Assembly: GCA_947625875.1 (NCBI GenBank)
Contig: CANQQG010000019.1
Span: forward strand, 1-42,056
Direction of reading: 5' to 3'
From: an uncultured Lachnospiraceae bacterium
Lineage (GTDB): Bacteria > Bacillota > Clostridia > Lachnospirales > Lachnospiraceae
Length of the DNA stretch: 42,056 bases
The notes beneath the pieces were generated by a model. It did not search any database. It was not told where the DNA came from and saw only the letters and a program-made list of their open reading frames with translations. The position numbers and the translations under genes are program-made. Of the stretch, positions 7,817 through 16,608 are shown in pieces. Every line of letters begins with the position of its first letter. Within the stretch, counting starts at the first letter, position 1.

Positions 7817-10800
7817 TTAATTCAACTTCCCAAGCAGCGTCTCCACCTTGCCCAGGATATCCCGGTAAGCCTCCATGCAGCCCGCGTGATGCTCCTTTAA
7901 GTACGCGGCGTCCCCTGCCTTTGCAGCCATTTCCAGTTCCCTCGCCTGCTCGGATAAGTCCGTCGCCCCGATCGATTTGGACGTGCTCTTTAAAGCGTGT
8001 ACCTGGATATGGTAATTTTCCCAGTCCTCCGCCGCTATGTAACCGTCCAGCTCCGCGTCCATCGGCTCGCTGCTGTAATCAGAGAGCATATCCAGATAAA
8101 ACTCCCTGCTGTCCGCGCAGTAGGAAAGCCCCAGCGCGAGGTCAAGCTCCGGCGCCGTCTCAGAGATCAGGCGAAGCTCCTCTTCCGTAAAGCTGTCCTC
8201 CTCTTCCTCATCATCCGCCAAAGGCGCTTCCTCCGGCGCCGTTTCCTCCTTCCGCTTCTTATGCTCTTTTTCCCTATAAGAAACTTTCTCCGGCGGCAGA
8301 TACTTCGCCATCTGGTCTTCGAGCTCCTCAATGACGATCGGTTTTGAGATATAATCCGCGAACCCTTCCGCAAGATACTCTTCCCTTGCGCCCACGATCG
8401 CATTCGCCGTCATGATGATGACAAACGTTTCCGGCGGGAGCAGCTTCCGCGCCCGCAGCTGACGGAACGTCTCGATCCCGTCCATGCCCGGCATCATGTG
8501 GTCCATAAAAATAATATCATAGTGGTTCTTCTCCGCCTGCTCCAGACACGCCCTGCCGCTTGCCGCCGTATCCGGCTTCACGCCGTTGCGCTTTAACAGG
8601 TTCACAGCGACCTGGATATTCATATAGTTGTCGTCCACGATCAGCACTTTTGCGTCCGGCGCATAGATAAACTTGCGGTTGCGGTCCTCTTCCATGCTCT
8701 GCTGGCGGCGTTCGTTGTAATCGCCGATCGGCTCATCTCTCACAATTTTCTGCTCTATGTCAAAGCTGAACGTCGAGCCTTTGCCATATACGCTGTCTAC
8801 TTTCAGCTCGCTGCCCATCATCAAGAGCAGGCTGTTCACGATCGAAATCCCAAGGCCGGTTCCCTCAATGTTGCGGTTTTTCTCCTCGTCAAGCCGCTGG
8901 AACGAGCTGAATAATTTTCCCATATCCTCCTTTCGGATGCCGATGCCCGTATCAACGACATCCACATGCAGCCGGAGCGTCTCCCCGTCCGCCTGCCGCT
9001 CTCCCTTCATGCGGAAAAGCACCGAACCCTGCTTCGTATATTTCACCGCATTGGTCAGCAGATTCGTGATGATCTGGCGGATGCGCACATCGTCTCCGTA
9101 AAGCATACATGGGATCGTCGGATCGATCTCCAGCTTCAGTTCCAGATCTTTGTTCTTCGCGCGCTCCGCGATCATGTTTACCAGATCGTTGACCAGCGAG
9201 CTTGGATCGTATTCCACCGGTATGATCTCCATTTTCCCATCCTCGATCTTGGAAAAATCAAGGATATCGTTAATGAGCGTCAGAAGCGTGACGCCCGCCC
9301 GCTGGATATTCTCCGAATATTCCTGAATGTCCTCCACTTCATTTTCACGCAGGATCATCTCATTCATGCCAAGCACCGCGTTGATCGGCGTCCGGATCTC
9401 ATGGCTCATCTGCGCGAGGAAATTTGACTTCGCCTGTTCCGCGCGCCTTGCGGATTCCGCGGCCTTTTTCAGGCTGTCGTTCGCCTCCTTCTGCCACTGC
9501 ATCATGCGGTACATCAGAATGCTGACCGCCGCAATACAGGCGCCGAACAGCGCCAGGAACAAAATGTCATATTTCACCATATCGCCAAAAATGCTCCATG
9601 CATCCTTCACGACGATGATATTAAAATTAGAGAAATTTTCCTCCATGGAAATGCAGGCTTTATACGCGCCGTCGTAATCCTTAATCACGACCATTCCGGA
9701 CGAATGATACGGCTTTTTATAAACCAGATCCTCCACATTGACATTTTTATCCTCATCAAACTGATACTCCGGATTCGGGTGGTTGATGATCAGCCCGTCC
9801 TTGTCGATCAAAAACGCATAGCCGTTGCCGGAATAGCCCGCGCCCAGAATGTCCGTCAGGACGTCCAGATAAAAATCAATGGCGAACACGCCGTAAAACT
9901 CGCCGCTGTCAGATTCCACAACCTTTGAAAATGTCACGCAGTATTCCCCGGTACGCGCGTCATAATACGGCTCCGTAATGTTAAAATCCTCCGCTTCCAG
10001 CGCGCCCGTATACCAGACACGCTCCTCCTCTTTATAATCAGGCTCCGGCACCCAGCCGTTATTCATGACCATCGGATGCCCGTGCTTAAAATCCGGATTC
10101 GCGATATACGTCGCGGAAATGCCCGGATAATGCTTCGTGATGTCGTCTAAAAATTTTACCATCCCGTCATAATCGTCCAGCAACTCCGGCTTTGCGATCA
10201 CCACATTCGTAAACATATCGAGAATGCTCTTCTGCTCTAAGATCCAGTCCCCGACCTCATAGCTGTAACCGCGCACCTCTTCTTTCATTTTCATGTTGCT
10301 GCCGTTGAACAATACGCTCGTACTGAAAAAAACCGTTACGACCATCGTTACGATCAAAATCAGCAGAATGCCGACCTGGAACCTCTTTTGCACCTTTGTC
10401 GTAAACTGGATCTGCTTCTGCACCTTTTTCACCTCCGCATCCGCCGGCTTATCCGCTGCGCGCCTGCCGGAATATGCATACAGATTGGCCAGCATCCCCG
10501 AGAGCGTGCTGCCCGCTTTTTGTATCCGATCCATATTCTCCTGCAGGTCTTCCCCCTTGCTCAGCGTCTCAAAACGGCTGCACTCCAAAATCTGATCCAG
10601 CGGCGCCCGCATCCTGTCGATCACGCCCGCGAGAAATTTTTCCCGGTCGTCATACGCTTTCTCCGCCTGCGCGCGCTCCCGGCAGCCCAAAATATAAAAC
10701 AGCATGATAATGCCCGTCAAAAGCACAGTTACAACAAAATTCCGCAAAAGCTGCACATAACTGGCGCGGTAGAGCTGCGAATTCCGGATGCTGAGCATCA

Positions 10801-11620
10801 TATACCAGTTATTTTCCGTCTGCCTGCAGAAAAACGTGCTCTGCATACCCCCTACGGTCTCCTGGACCAGCGCGTCCTCGCCGCCCGCCGCCACCGCCTT
10901 TGCAAAAACGCCCTGATATTCCGGCAGCGCCTCAAACAGCTTTTTCCCGACCACGCTGATGTCCGTATAGCCAATGATCGTCCCCTCGCCGTCTACAATG
11001 ATCGCGTCGTCATATTCCCCGCTCTTCATCTCCTCAATAAAAGAGCTGATCACATCGACGCTGTAATCCATCCCGATAATTGAGCTCCCGTCCGGGAGCT
11101 TCCGCGCAAACGTAAAACACAGGCCGTCCGTAAACGCATCCCTGTACACCGGGGAAATATAGATCTCCCCCGTATCCATCGACAAAAGCCCCCGGTACCA
11201 CGACCGATCCTGCAGCACATAATCGTCCGGCGTATCCATGCCTGATATATAAGTCTCCCCGTCGATCACGCAGAAGATATTCAGGCACCGCCTTTCAGAA
11301 AGCTCATATTCCAATGCCTTCTGCTCCTTTAAAAACTGCCGGATCTCCGTCTCCGGCGCGTCCTCGGCGATCATTTCCTCCAAGACGGCGCTGCTCCTTG
11401 AAACCGCATTGGACGCGCTTGTGAGCATCTCCTGGAGGCCGACGGCGATGTTGCCCATGCGCATGCCCGCAATCTCTTTGATCTGCCCGGATATCATGCC
11501 GTTCATAAGCCACACGTTAAACGCCATCATCGCGACCAGGACGACCGCCACGACCGCAATAATGATATTATGCAGCTTTTTGTTGTACATGAAAAATGAC
11601 TTCTGCATTTTTCTCACCAT
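7817..11620 (-). CDS. Hybrid sensor histidine kinase with two Cache sensor modules, a degenerate dimerisation domain, receiver and HPt
   Basis: A 1267-residue membrane phosphorelay kinase. Order: TM1 (17-40), Cache domain 1 (41-291), TM2 (292-313), a cytoplasmic helical segment resembling a HisKA domain but with Asp335 where the phosphoacceptor His belongs (VIDRMRAPLDQIL), TM3 (415-438), Cache domain 2 (440-680), TM4 (684-704), an intact HisKA (H740 in SHEIRTPINAVLG), HATPase (N853/N857, DTGIG 890-894, GTGLG 920-924), receiver (D996-D997, phosphoacceptor D1040, K1093), an acidic linker, then HPt (H1208 in VHALKSTSKSIGA). The start at 11620 follows AGGAGGT with 5-nt spacing. It is flanked by two receiver-only genes. 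Phosphate likely passes H740, D1040, H1208, then a receiver protein. Ligands are unknown. Confidence 0.93.
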   Translation of the reverse strand: MVRKMQKSFFMYNKKLHNIIIAVVAVVLVAMMAFNVWLMNGMISGQIKEIAGMRMGNIAVGLQEMLTSASNAVSRSSAVLEEMIAEDAPETEIRQFLKEQKALEYELSERRCLNIFCVIDGETYISGMDTPDDYVLQDRSWYRGLLSMDTGEIYISPVYRDAFTDGLCFTFARKLPDGSSIIGMDYSVDVISSFIEEMKSGEYDDAIIVDGEGTIIGYTDISVVGKKLFEALPEYQGVFAKAVAAGGEDALVQETVGGMQSTFFCRQTENNWYMMLSIRNSQLYRASYVQLLRNFVVTVLLTGIIMLFYILGCRERAQAEKAYDDREKFLAGVIDRMRAPLDQILECSRFETLSKGEDLQENMDRIQKAGSTLSGMLANLYAYSGRRAADKPADAEVKKVQKQIQFTTKVQKRFQVGILLILIVTMVVTVFFSTSVLFNGSNMKMKEEVRGYSYEVGDWILEQKSILDMFTNVVIAKPELLDDYDGMVKFLDDITKHYPGISATYIANPDFKHGHPMVMNNGWVPEPDYKEEERVWYTGALEAEDFNITEPYYDARTGEYCVTFSKVVESDSGEFYGVFAIDFYLDVLTDILGAGYSGNGYAFLIDKDGLIINHPNPEYQFDEDKNVNVEDLVYKKPYHSSGMVVIKDYDGAYKACISMEENFSNFNIIVVKDAWSIFGDMVKYDILFLALFGACIAAVSILMYRMMQWQKEANDSLKKAAESARRAEQAKSNFLAQMSHEIRTPINAVLGMNEMILRENEVEDIQEYSENIQRAGVTLLTLINDILDFSKIEDGKMEIIPVEYDPSSLVNDLVNMIAERAKNKDLELKLEIDPTIPCMLYGDDVRIRQIITNLLTNAVKYTKQGSVLFRMKGERQADGETLRLHVDVVDTGIGIRKEDMGKLFSSFQRLDEEKNRNIEGTGLGISIVNSLLLMMGSELKVDSVYGKGSTFSFDIEQKIVRDEPIGDYNERRQQSMEEDRNRKFIYAPDAKVLIVDDNYMNIQVAVNLLKRNGVKPDTAASGRACLEQAEKNHYDIIFMDHMMPGMDGIETFRQLRARKLLPPETFVIIMTANAIVGAREEYLAEGFADYISKPIVIEELEDQMAKYLPPEKVSYREKEHKKRKEETAPEEAPLADDEEEEDSFTEEELRLISETAPELDLALGLSYCADSREFYLDMLSDYSSEPMDAELDGYIAAEDWENYHIQVHALKSTSKSIGATDLSEQARELEMAAKAGDAAYLKEHHAGCMEAYRDILGKVETLLGKLN

Positions 11621-11656
11621 TTTCCACCTCCTCCCCCGAAATTTCCGGCCTGCGCG

Positions 11657-12025
11657 TCAGCCGATCAGCGCGTGGACTTTTTTCAGAAGCACCGCCTCAT
11701 CGACCGGCTTTACCGCATAATCCTTCGCTCCCATTTTCACTGCTTTCAGCACATCGTCCTTGCTGTTATTCGATGTCAGGAAAATAACCGGGATATCCTT
11801 CAGTCCATTTCTTGTGCGGATCATCTTCATGACCTCAAACCCGTTCAAAACCGGCATATCAATATCCAGTATGATCAGATCCGCGCCCTTCTGCTCCAGA
11901 AATTCAATCGCGCGCATCCCTTTCGAGAACGCATTAAACTCATAACTTCCCCCAAGCATCGCGCTGAGCATTTTTAAAACAATGCCGCTGTCGTCCACTG
12001 CAACAATCCGTTTCTTTCCACTCAT
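11657..12025 (-). CDS. Single-domain response regulator (receiver only)
   Basis: A 122-residue receiver domain with D11-D12, phosphoacceptor D54 (LIILDIDMPVLNG), T84 (IFLTS) and K106 (AVKPV). No output domain. It sits between the two hybrid kinases: 6 bp after the soluble kinase gene and 36 bp before the membrane kinase gene. It differs clearly in sequence from the other receiver at 7439-7795, so the two are not a recent duplication and may serve different HPt donors (inference). Confidence 0.93.
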   Translation of the reverse strand: MSGKKRIVAVDDSGIVLKMLSAMLGGSYEFNAFSKGMRAIEFLEQKGADLIILDIDMPVLNGFEVMKMIRTRNGLKDIPVIFLTSNNSKDDVLKAVKMGAKDYAVKPVDEAVLLKKVHALIG

Positions 12026-12031
12026 ATCGGC

Positions 12032-13864
12032 TCACTCCTTTCCTGCCCGAAGCAGTTCCATTGCCTTATCCTCGTCAAACTCGTCCTCGATCGCATCGAC
12101 CGCGTCTTTCACCAGCTTATGCTGCGCGCTCCCGAGCGGCATATCCAGCCATTCGTTCATCCGCGCCAGCGCCTCGTCCGTTTGAAATTTTTCAATCAAA
12201 AGCGCGGCTTCTTCTAATTCCTGCGGCGATAACACTGCGATATCCCCCTCCGGCTCCGCGTAATCGTCCGCCGCGCCCTCTCCGTATTGGCCATAAAACT
12301 CCCCAAAACCGTCCAGCGTAAAATCCCACAGCCGCGCCAGCGCCTCCCAGTTTTCCTCCACATAGGCAAGGTTTCCGGCTTTGCTCTCCTTTTCATGCTC
12401 ATACGCCATATCCGCCAGCTTTTCCGCGCCGAGCGTCCGCGCGTTCCCTTTCAGCCCATGCACCAAAACGGCGTATTCTTTCGCGTTTTGCTCCGCGATA
12501 TACTGGAGCATAAGCTCCCGCTTTTCCTTATCTTTTAAGAACATCTCGACCAGCTCCAGATACACGTCCATATCGTCCATCGCATACGCCATGCCCTTTT
12601 CCACCGATATGCCGTATTCCAGATAAGGCACATAAACGCCCGGTTCCCCGTTGTCCGCTGCCCCATCCGCCTGCCCGCCGCTTTTTTCCTTTATCAGCTC
12701 CTTCGGCAGATACGTCCGGATCATCTGTTCCAATAAGGCGCTTTCCACCGGTTTTGCCAGAAAATCCGTAAACCCCTCGCTCAGATAAAATTCCCGCGCG
12801 CCCGGCGCTGCGTTTGCCGTCAGCGCAATGACCGGCGTGCCCTTTGGAAAGCCTTCCGTCTCCTCCAGCTGATGGAACGTCTTTAGCCCGTCCGGATCCG
12901 GCATCATATGGTCCATAAATACCATATGGAACGGCGCGCCGCCCGTCCTTGCGGTTTCCTCTATGATCTCCATGCACTGGCCGCCCGAATTTGCCGTCGT
13001 GATCTGCAGCCCCGTATGCTTGAGCAGCGCCTTAAATACCGTAAGGTTCATCGCATTGTCGTCGACGACAAGCAGCCGCCCTTCGGGCGCCTCAAAGCCG
13101 CTTTCCTCCGGCGCCTGCGTTTCCCGCTTCAGCAGCGGCGCGATATCGCCCAGCGGCGCGCCGTCGACGATCTTTTGCGGAATGCGCACCGTAAACAACG
13201 TTCCCTTACCGGGCGCGCTCTCGATCTCCGCGCTGCCGCCCATAAGCCTTAGCAGTCCCGCCGTAACCTGCATTCCAAACCCCATATAATCCGTATCCAT
13301 CGTCTCCGTCCGCGCCGGGGCGAACAGCGCAAGCAGCCACGCCAGCTTTTCTTCATCTATGCCAAGCCCCGTATCCGCCACAGCAAAGACCAGCTGCCCA
13401 TCCGCAAAAGAAATCTTCATCTGAATGCCGCCGCGCGGCGTATTCAATACCGCGTTCATAAGCAGGTTCAGCGCGATCTGTTTCATCCGCTCCGCATCGC
13501 CCGCCAGCTCCCCCGGTATCTCCCCTTCTGTGGAAAACGTGATATCCAGCCCCTTTTCCTGCGCCTGCGGATAAATCGTTTCCCAAAGCTCCGCGATCAG
13601 CTGGCCGGATGCATACGGCTCCTGCCGGATCCGCAGCTCACGCTTCGATTCCAGATAAGACAGATCCAAAATATCATCTACGACATGCAAAAGAATCTGT
13701 CCGGAGCTTTGGATGTTATTCGCGTAAGAGCGGATCTGCGGATCCTTACACTCCCTTAAAATCATCTCGCTCATGCCGAGCATCGCATTCAGCGGCGTGC
13801 GGATCTCGTGCGACATCTTTGCAAAATACAGCTGCCCCTTTTCATATAATTTTTCCATACTCAT
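12032..13864 (-). CDS. Soluble hybrid histidine kinase (HisKA-HATPase-receiver-HPt) without a sensor domain
   Basis: A 610-residue cytoplasmic protein that begins almost at the HisKA motif (H19 in SHEIRTPLNAMLG), so it has no input domain or membrane segment. HATPase follows (N133/N137, DTGLG at 164-168), but the second glycine loop reads MGFGMQV rather than GTGLG and the N-box Lys is Leu, so ATP binding may be weak. The receiver domain (about 262-388) has D268-D269, D318 and K371. An HPt domain (about 415-520) has H469 in VHGLKGNARTLGA. An acidic helical tail of about 70 residues follows. The start overlaps the stop of the lipid kinase gene by 4 bp (ATGA), implying translational coupling. 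Input is probably by protein contact. Confidence 0.9.
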   Translation of the reverse strand: MSMEKLYEKGQLYFAKMSHEIRTPLNAMLGMSEMILRECKDPQIRSYANNIQSSGQILLHVVDDILDLSYLESKRELRIRQEPYASGQLIAELWETIYPQAQEKGLDITFSTEGEIPGELAGDAERMKQIALNLLMNAVLNTPRGGIQMKISFADGQLVFAVADTGLGIDEEKLAWLLALFAPARTETMDTDYMGFGMQVTAGLLRLMGGSAEIESAPGKGTLFTVRIPQKIVDGAPLGDIAPLLKRETQAPEESGFEAPEGRLLVVDDNAMNLTVFKALLKHTGLQITTANSGGQCMEIIEETARTGGAPFHMVFMDHMMPDPDGLKTFHQLEETEGFPKGTPVIALTANAAPGAREFYLSEGFTDFLAKPVESALLEQMIRTYLPKELIKEKSGGQADGAADNGEPGVYVPYLEYGISVEKGMAYAMDDMDVYLELVEMFLKDKEKRELMLQYIAEQNAKEYAVLVHGLKGNARTLGAEKLADMAYEHEKESKAGNLAYVEENWEALARLWDFTLDGFGEFYGQYGEGAADDYAEPEGDIAVLSPQELEEAALLIEKFQTDEALARMNEWLDMPLGSAQHKLVKDAVDAIEDEFDEDKAMELLRAGKE

Positions 13865-14766
13865 ACCTTCACCATAATTTCCACTGCCTGCCTGCAGTTT
13901 TGAATCTCCGCCTTCCTGTGCGCTCCCCCGTATTCGCCGTCAAGCGTCCATGGCACATCTTTTTCCATATAAAACGTGATCTTATCGGTCTTAAACGAAT
14001 AAATCAGATCCGAATTGTCCACCCTTGCAAGCAGGGCCGCAATGATCTCGTTTAATTCCAGCGGGTTTTTCGGCCGCCTGATCAGCGTCACTTCAAATAC
14101 GCCGTCGTCCAACTGCACATTTTTCCCCGCGATCTGCTTAAACCCGCCGACCGATACGGAATTTGAGACCATGCCGTAGATAAATTCGCCTTCTAATTCC
14201 TGCCCCTCATATTCCACACGCATCCGGTACGCCTCAATGTCCTTCAGGCTCTTTGCGCCTTCCAAAAGATACGCCGCATGGCCGAGCAGGTTTTTCAGCT
14301 CCTGGTTGGTCTGGTATGACACCTCCGTAAAAATGCCAAACGCCGCCACATAAATAAAGCTGTCGTCGTTAAACCGCCCCACGTCACACGCAAACGGCCG
14401 CCCCGCCACCGCGATCTCCGCCGCCTTCTGCATGCCTTTCGGGATCTGCAGGGAATTTGCAAAGTCATTCGTGCTCCCCGACGGTATGTAGCCGATCGGC
14501 CGCCGCTCCGCTTTTGGAACGCGCATCATGCCGGTCACGACCTCGTCCAGCGTGCCGTCGCCGCCGCTGCATACGACCATGTCATACTGCGTACAAAGCG
14601 TCTCCGTCAGCTCAATGGCCTCTCCGCGCGCCTGCGTCGGATGCGCCGTAACGGAAAACCCCATCTTTACCATCATATCAAGGATATCCGCCAGTTTCCC
14701 CTTGATCGCCCCCTTGCCGGAGTGCGCGTTATAAATAAATAATAATTTCTTTTCACTGATCATCAT
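13861..14766 (-). CDS. Diacylglycerol kinase-family lipid kinase (YegS/BmrU-like)
   Basis: A 301-residue cytosolic kinase of the DAGK catalytic family, with FIYNAHSGKG at the N-terminus, the ATP-binding SGGDGTLDEVV motif, and IPSGSTNDFA as expected for YegS/BmrU/DgkB relatives. Such enzymes phosphorylate lipid substrates such as diacylglycerol. The exact substrate here is not determinable. The gene overlaps whiA upstream by 4 bp and the soluble hybrid kinase downstream by 4 bp, so translation of all three is likely coupled. In many Bacillota the position next to rapZ and whiA holds a YvcK-family gene instead; none is seen here. Confidence 0.92.
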   Translation of the reverse strand: MMISEKKLLFIYNAHSGKGAIKGKLADILDMMVKMGFSVTAHPTQARGEAIELTETLCTQYDMVVCSGGDGTLDEVVTGMMRVPKAERRPIGYIPSGSTNDFANSLQIPKGMQKAAEIAVAGRPFACDVGRFNDDSFIYVAAFGIFTEVSYQTNQELKNLLGHAAYLLEGAKSLKDIEAYRMRVEYEGQELEGEFIYGMVSNSVSVGGFKQIAGKNVQLDDGVFEVTLIRRPKNPLELNEIIAALLARVDNSDLIYSFKTDKITFYMEKDVPWTLDGEYGGAHRKAEIQNCRQAVEIMVKV

Positions 14767-15707
14767 AATTCCTTTTTCTCGTATCCAAGCCGCACCGCCA
14801 TCTCTTCCAGCCTGCGCAGCCTGTGGTTGACGCCGGATTTGCCGACCGGCGGGCTGCAGAGCGTCCCCAGCTCTTTTATGGTGGCTTCCGGATATTCGAT
14901 CCGCAGCGCGGCGATCTCCTGTAACTGTTCCGCCAGTTCGCCAACCACGCCTTTCTCCTGTAAAAAACGGATCGCTTCCTGCTGCCGGAACGCCGCGCTC
15001 ACCGTCTTATTGATATTCGCCGTCTCACAATTTACGCGGCGGTTGATGTCATTGCGCATTTCCTTTATAATGCGGACATTTTCCAGATCCATCAGCGCCG
15101 TATGCGCGCCCATAACATTCAGCGCGTCTACGATCTGCGAACCTTCTTTTAAATAAACGACCGCGTGGTTTTTCCGCTGCACGATCCTTGCCTCCAGATC
15201 AAAGCTGCCCCAAAGCTCCTGTATCTGCCCCGCCTTCTCATCATTTTCGCAGACGATCTCGAAATGATAGGACTTGCGCGGGTCGCTCATCGAGCCGGCG
15301 GTCAGAAACGCGCCGCGCAAAAACGCGCGTTTACAGCAGTTTTTCCGCAGCAGCAATCCGTCCGCCAATGTCATCTGTTCCCGGATATGCCCGTCCCTGC
15401 CGATAATTTTTAACTGCAGGAACAATTTTTCCACATCTGCGGCGTCCGTCACCGCCACCTGATACGAAGCTTTGTTTTGGTGCGTCTGCCGGACGGAAGC
15501 CGTAATATCGGCCGCGAGCTTCAGCAGCGTGATATATTTCTGCGCCACATCCGCGTTTTCCGTCACAAAGACGACGCCTATGCCGTTTTCTGTTTTATGT
15601 ATCCTTCCCGCCCCGCTGACCATCGCCGCGAGTTCGGCAATGCGGCAATGCGCCGTACGGTCTGTCAGCGCCAGCAGTTCCCGTTTTACTTCACCTGAAA
15701 ATGACAT
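14763..15707 (-). CDS. whiA: WhiA, DNA-binding protein linked to cell division/chromosome segregation
   Basis: A 314-residue protein of normal WhiA length. The N-terminal part is the degenerate homing-endonuclease-like fold (MSFSGEVKRELLAL and following). The C-terminal part is a helix-turn-helix: NINKTVSAAFRQQEAIRFL, then IKELGTLCSPPVGKSGVNHR. WhiA acts in cell division, chromosome segregation or sporulation in Gram-positive bacteria. The open frame extends 34 codons further upstream into rapZ, but the family start MSFSGEVK at 15707, 7 bp after the rapZ stop, is the sensible one. The 3' end overlaps the lipid kinase start by 4 bp. Confidence 0.96.
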   Translation of the reverse strand: MSFSGEVKRELLALTDRTAHCRIAELAAMVSGAGRIHKTENGIGVVFVTENADVAQKYITLLKLAADITASVRQTHQNKASYQVAVTDAADVEKLFLQLKIIGRDGHIREQMTLADGLLLRKNCCKRAFLRGAFLTAGSMSDPRKSYHFEIVCENDEKAGQIQELWGSFDLEARIVQRKNHAVVYLKEGSQIVDALNVMGAHTALMDLENVRIIKEMRNDINRRVNCETANINKTVSAAFRQQEAIRFLQEKGVVGELAEQLQEIAALRIEYPEATIKELGTLCSPPVGKSGVNHRLRRLEEMAVRLGYEKKEL

Positions 15708-15714
15708 ACCATCC

Positions 15715-16587
15715 CTACTTCCGCAGCGCGTCCTTCCCGATATCGCGGTGCTCGATTTTGAGCCCGTAATCGGTATTGTTTGACAGCCTGCGGTACAGCT
15801 CGTTCGCAAGCGTCACAGAACGGTGTTTGCCGCCCGTACAGCCGATGCTGATGACAAGCTGGTTTTTCCCCTCCACGATATAATTCGGAATCAGGAATTT
15901 TACCATATCTTCCAGCTTGTTTAAAAATTCATGCGCCTCCGGAAACTGCAGCACATAGTCCTGGATCTCCTTATCGTTGCCGTTTTTCGAGCGCAGGCCC
16001 TCCACATAATAAGGGTTTGGCAGGAAACGCACGTCAAAGACAAGGTCGGAATCCGCCGGAATGCCGTATTTAAAGCCAAAGGACAGCACCGTCACGAACA
16101 GGTTTTTATACGTTAGCCTGTTTACAAATATTTTTTCCAGCTCCGCCTTTAATTCCCGCGTGAGCAGGCGGCTCGTGTCGATGATATAATCCGCGTTTTC
16201 CTTTAAAAAACCCAGCTTCTCACGCTCCCTTATGATGCCTTTATCCACGCGCTCCCCGTTGGCAAGCGGATGGCTGCGCCTTGTCTCTTTATAACGCTTT
16301 ACCAAAACCGCGTCCTCGGACTCTAAAAATAAAATCTCACACTTCCTGCCCTCGTCCTTCATCCGTTCCAGGACGCCCTGCAGCTCATCGAGGTTCTGCC
16401 CGCTGCGGATATCAATGCCGACCGCCACTTTCTGCAGCTCCGCGTCCGCCGAATCCGACAGCTCGATAAACCGCTCAACGAGCGGAATCGGCAGATTATC
16501 CACACAATAGTAGCCCATATCCTCCATCATTTTTAACGCCGTACTTTTCCCTGCGCCTGATACCCCCGTCAAAATCACAAAACGCAT
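15715..16587 (-). CDS. rapZ: RapZ, RNase adapter / nucleotide-binding protein
   Basis: A 290-residue P-loop protein (older name YvcJ). Walker A is GVSGAGKS at 8-15. The C-terminal domain carries GCTGGKHRSVTLANELYRRL. In Escherichia coli RapZ controls glucosamine-6-phosphate synthase through a small RNA; in Bacillota its role is less clear. It lies 21 bp after murB and 7 bp before whiA in the usual Bacillota order. Confidence 0.96.
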   Translation of the reverse strand: MRFVILTGVSGAGKSTALKMMEDMGYYCVDNLPIPLVERFIELSDSADAELQKVAVGIDIRSGQNLDELQGVLERMKDEGRKCEILFLESEDAVLVKRYKETRRSHPLANGERVDKGIIREREKLGFLKENADYIIDTSRLLTRELKAELEKIFVNRLTYKNLFVTVLSFGFKYGIPADSDLVFDVRFLPNPYYVEGLRSKNGNDKEIQDYVLQFPEAHEFLNKLEDMVKFLIPNYIVEGKNQLVISIGCTGGKHRSVTLANELYRRLSNNTDYGLKIEHRDIGKDALRK

Positions 16588-16608
16588 ATCCGCCTGCCCC
16601 CTTTCCGG

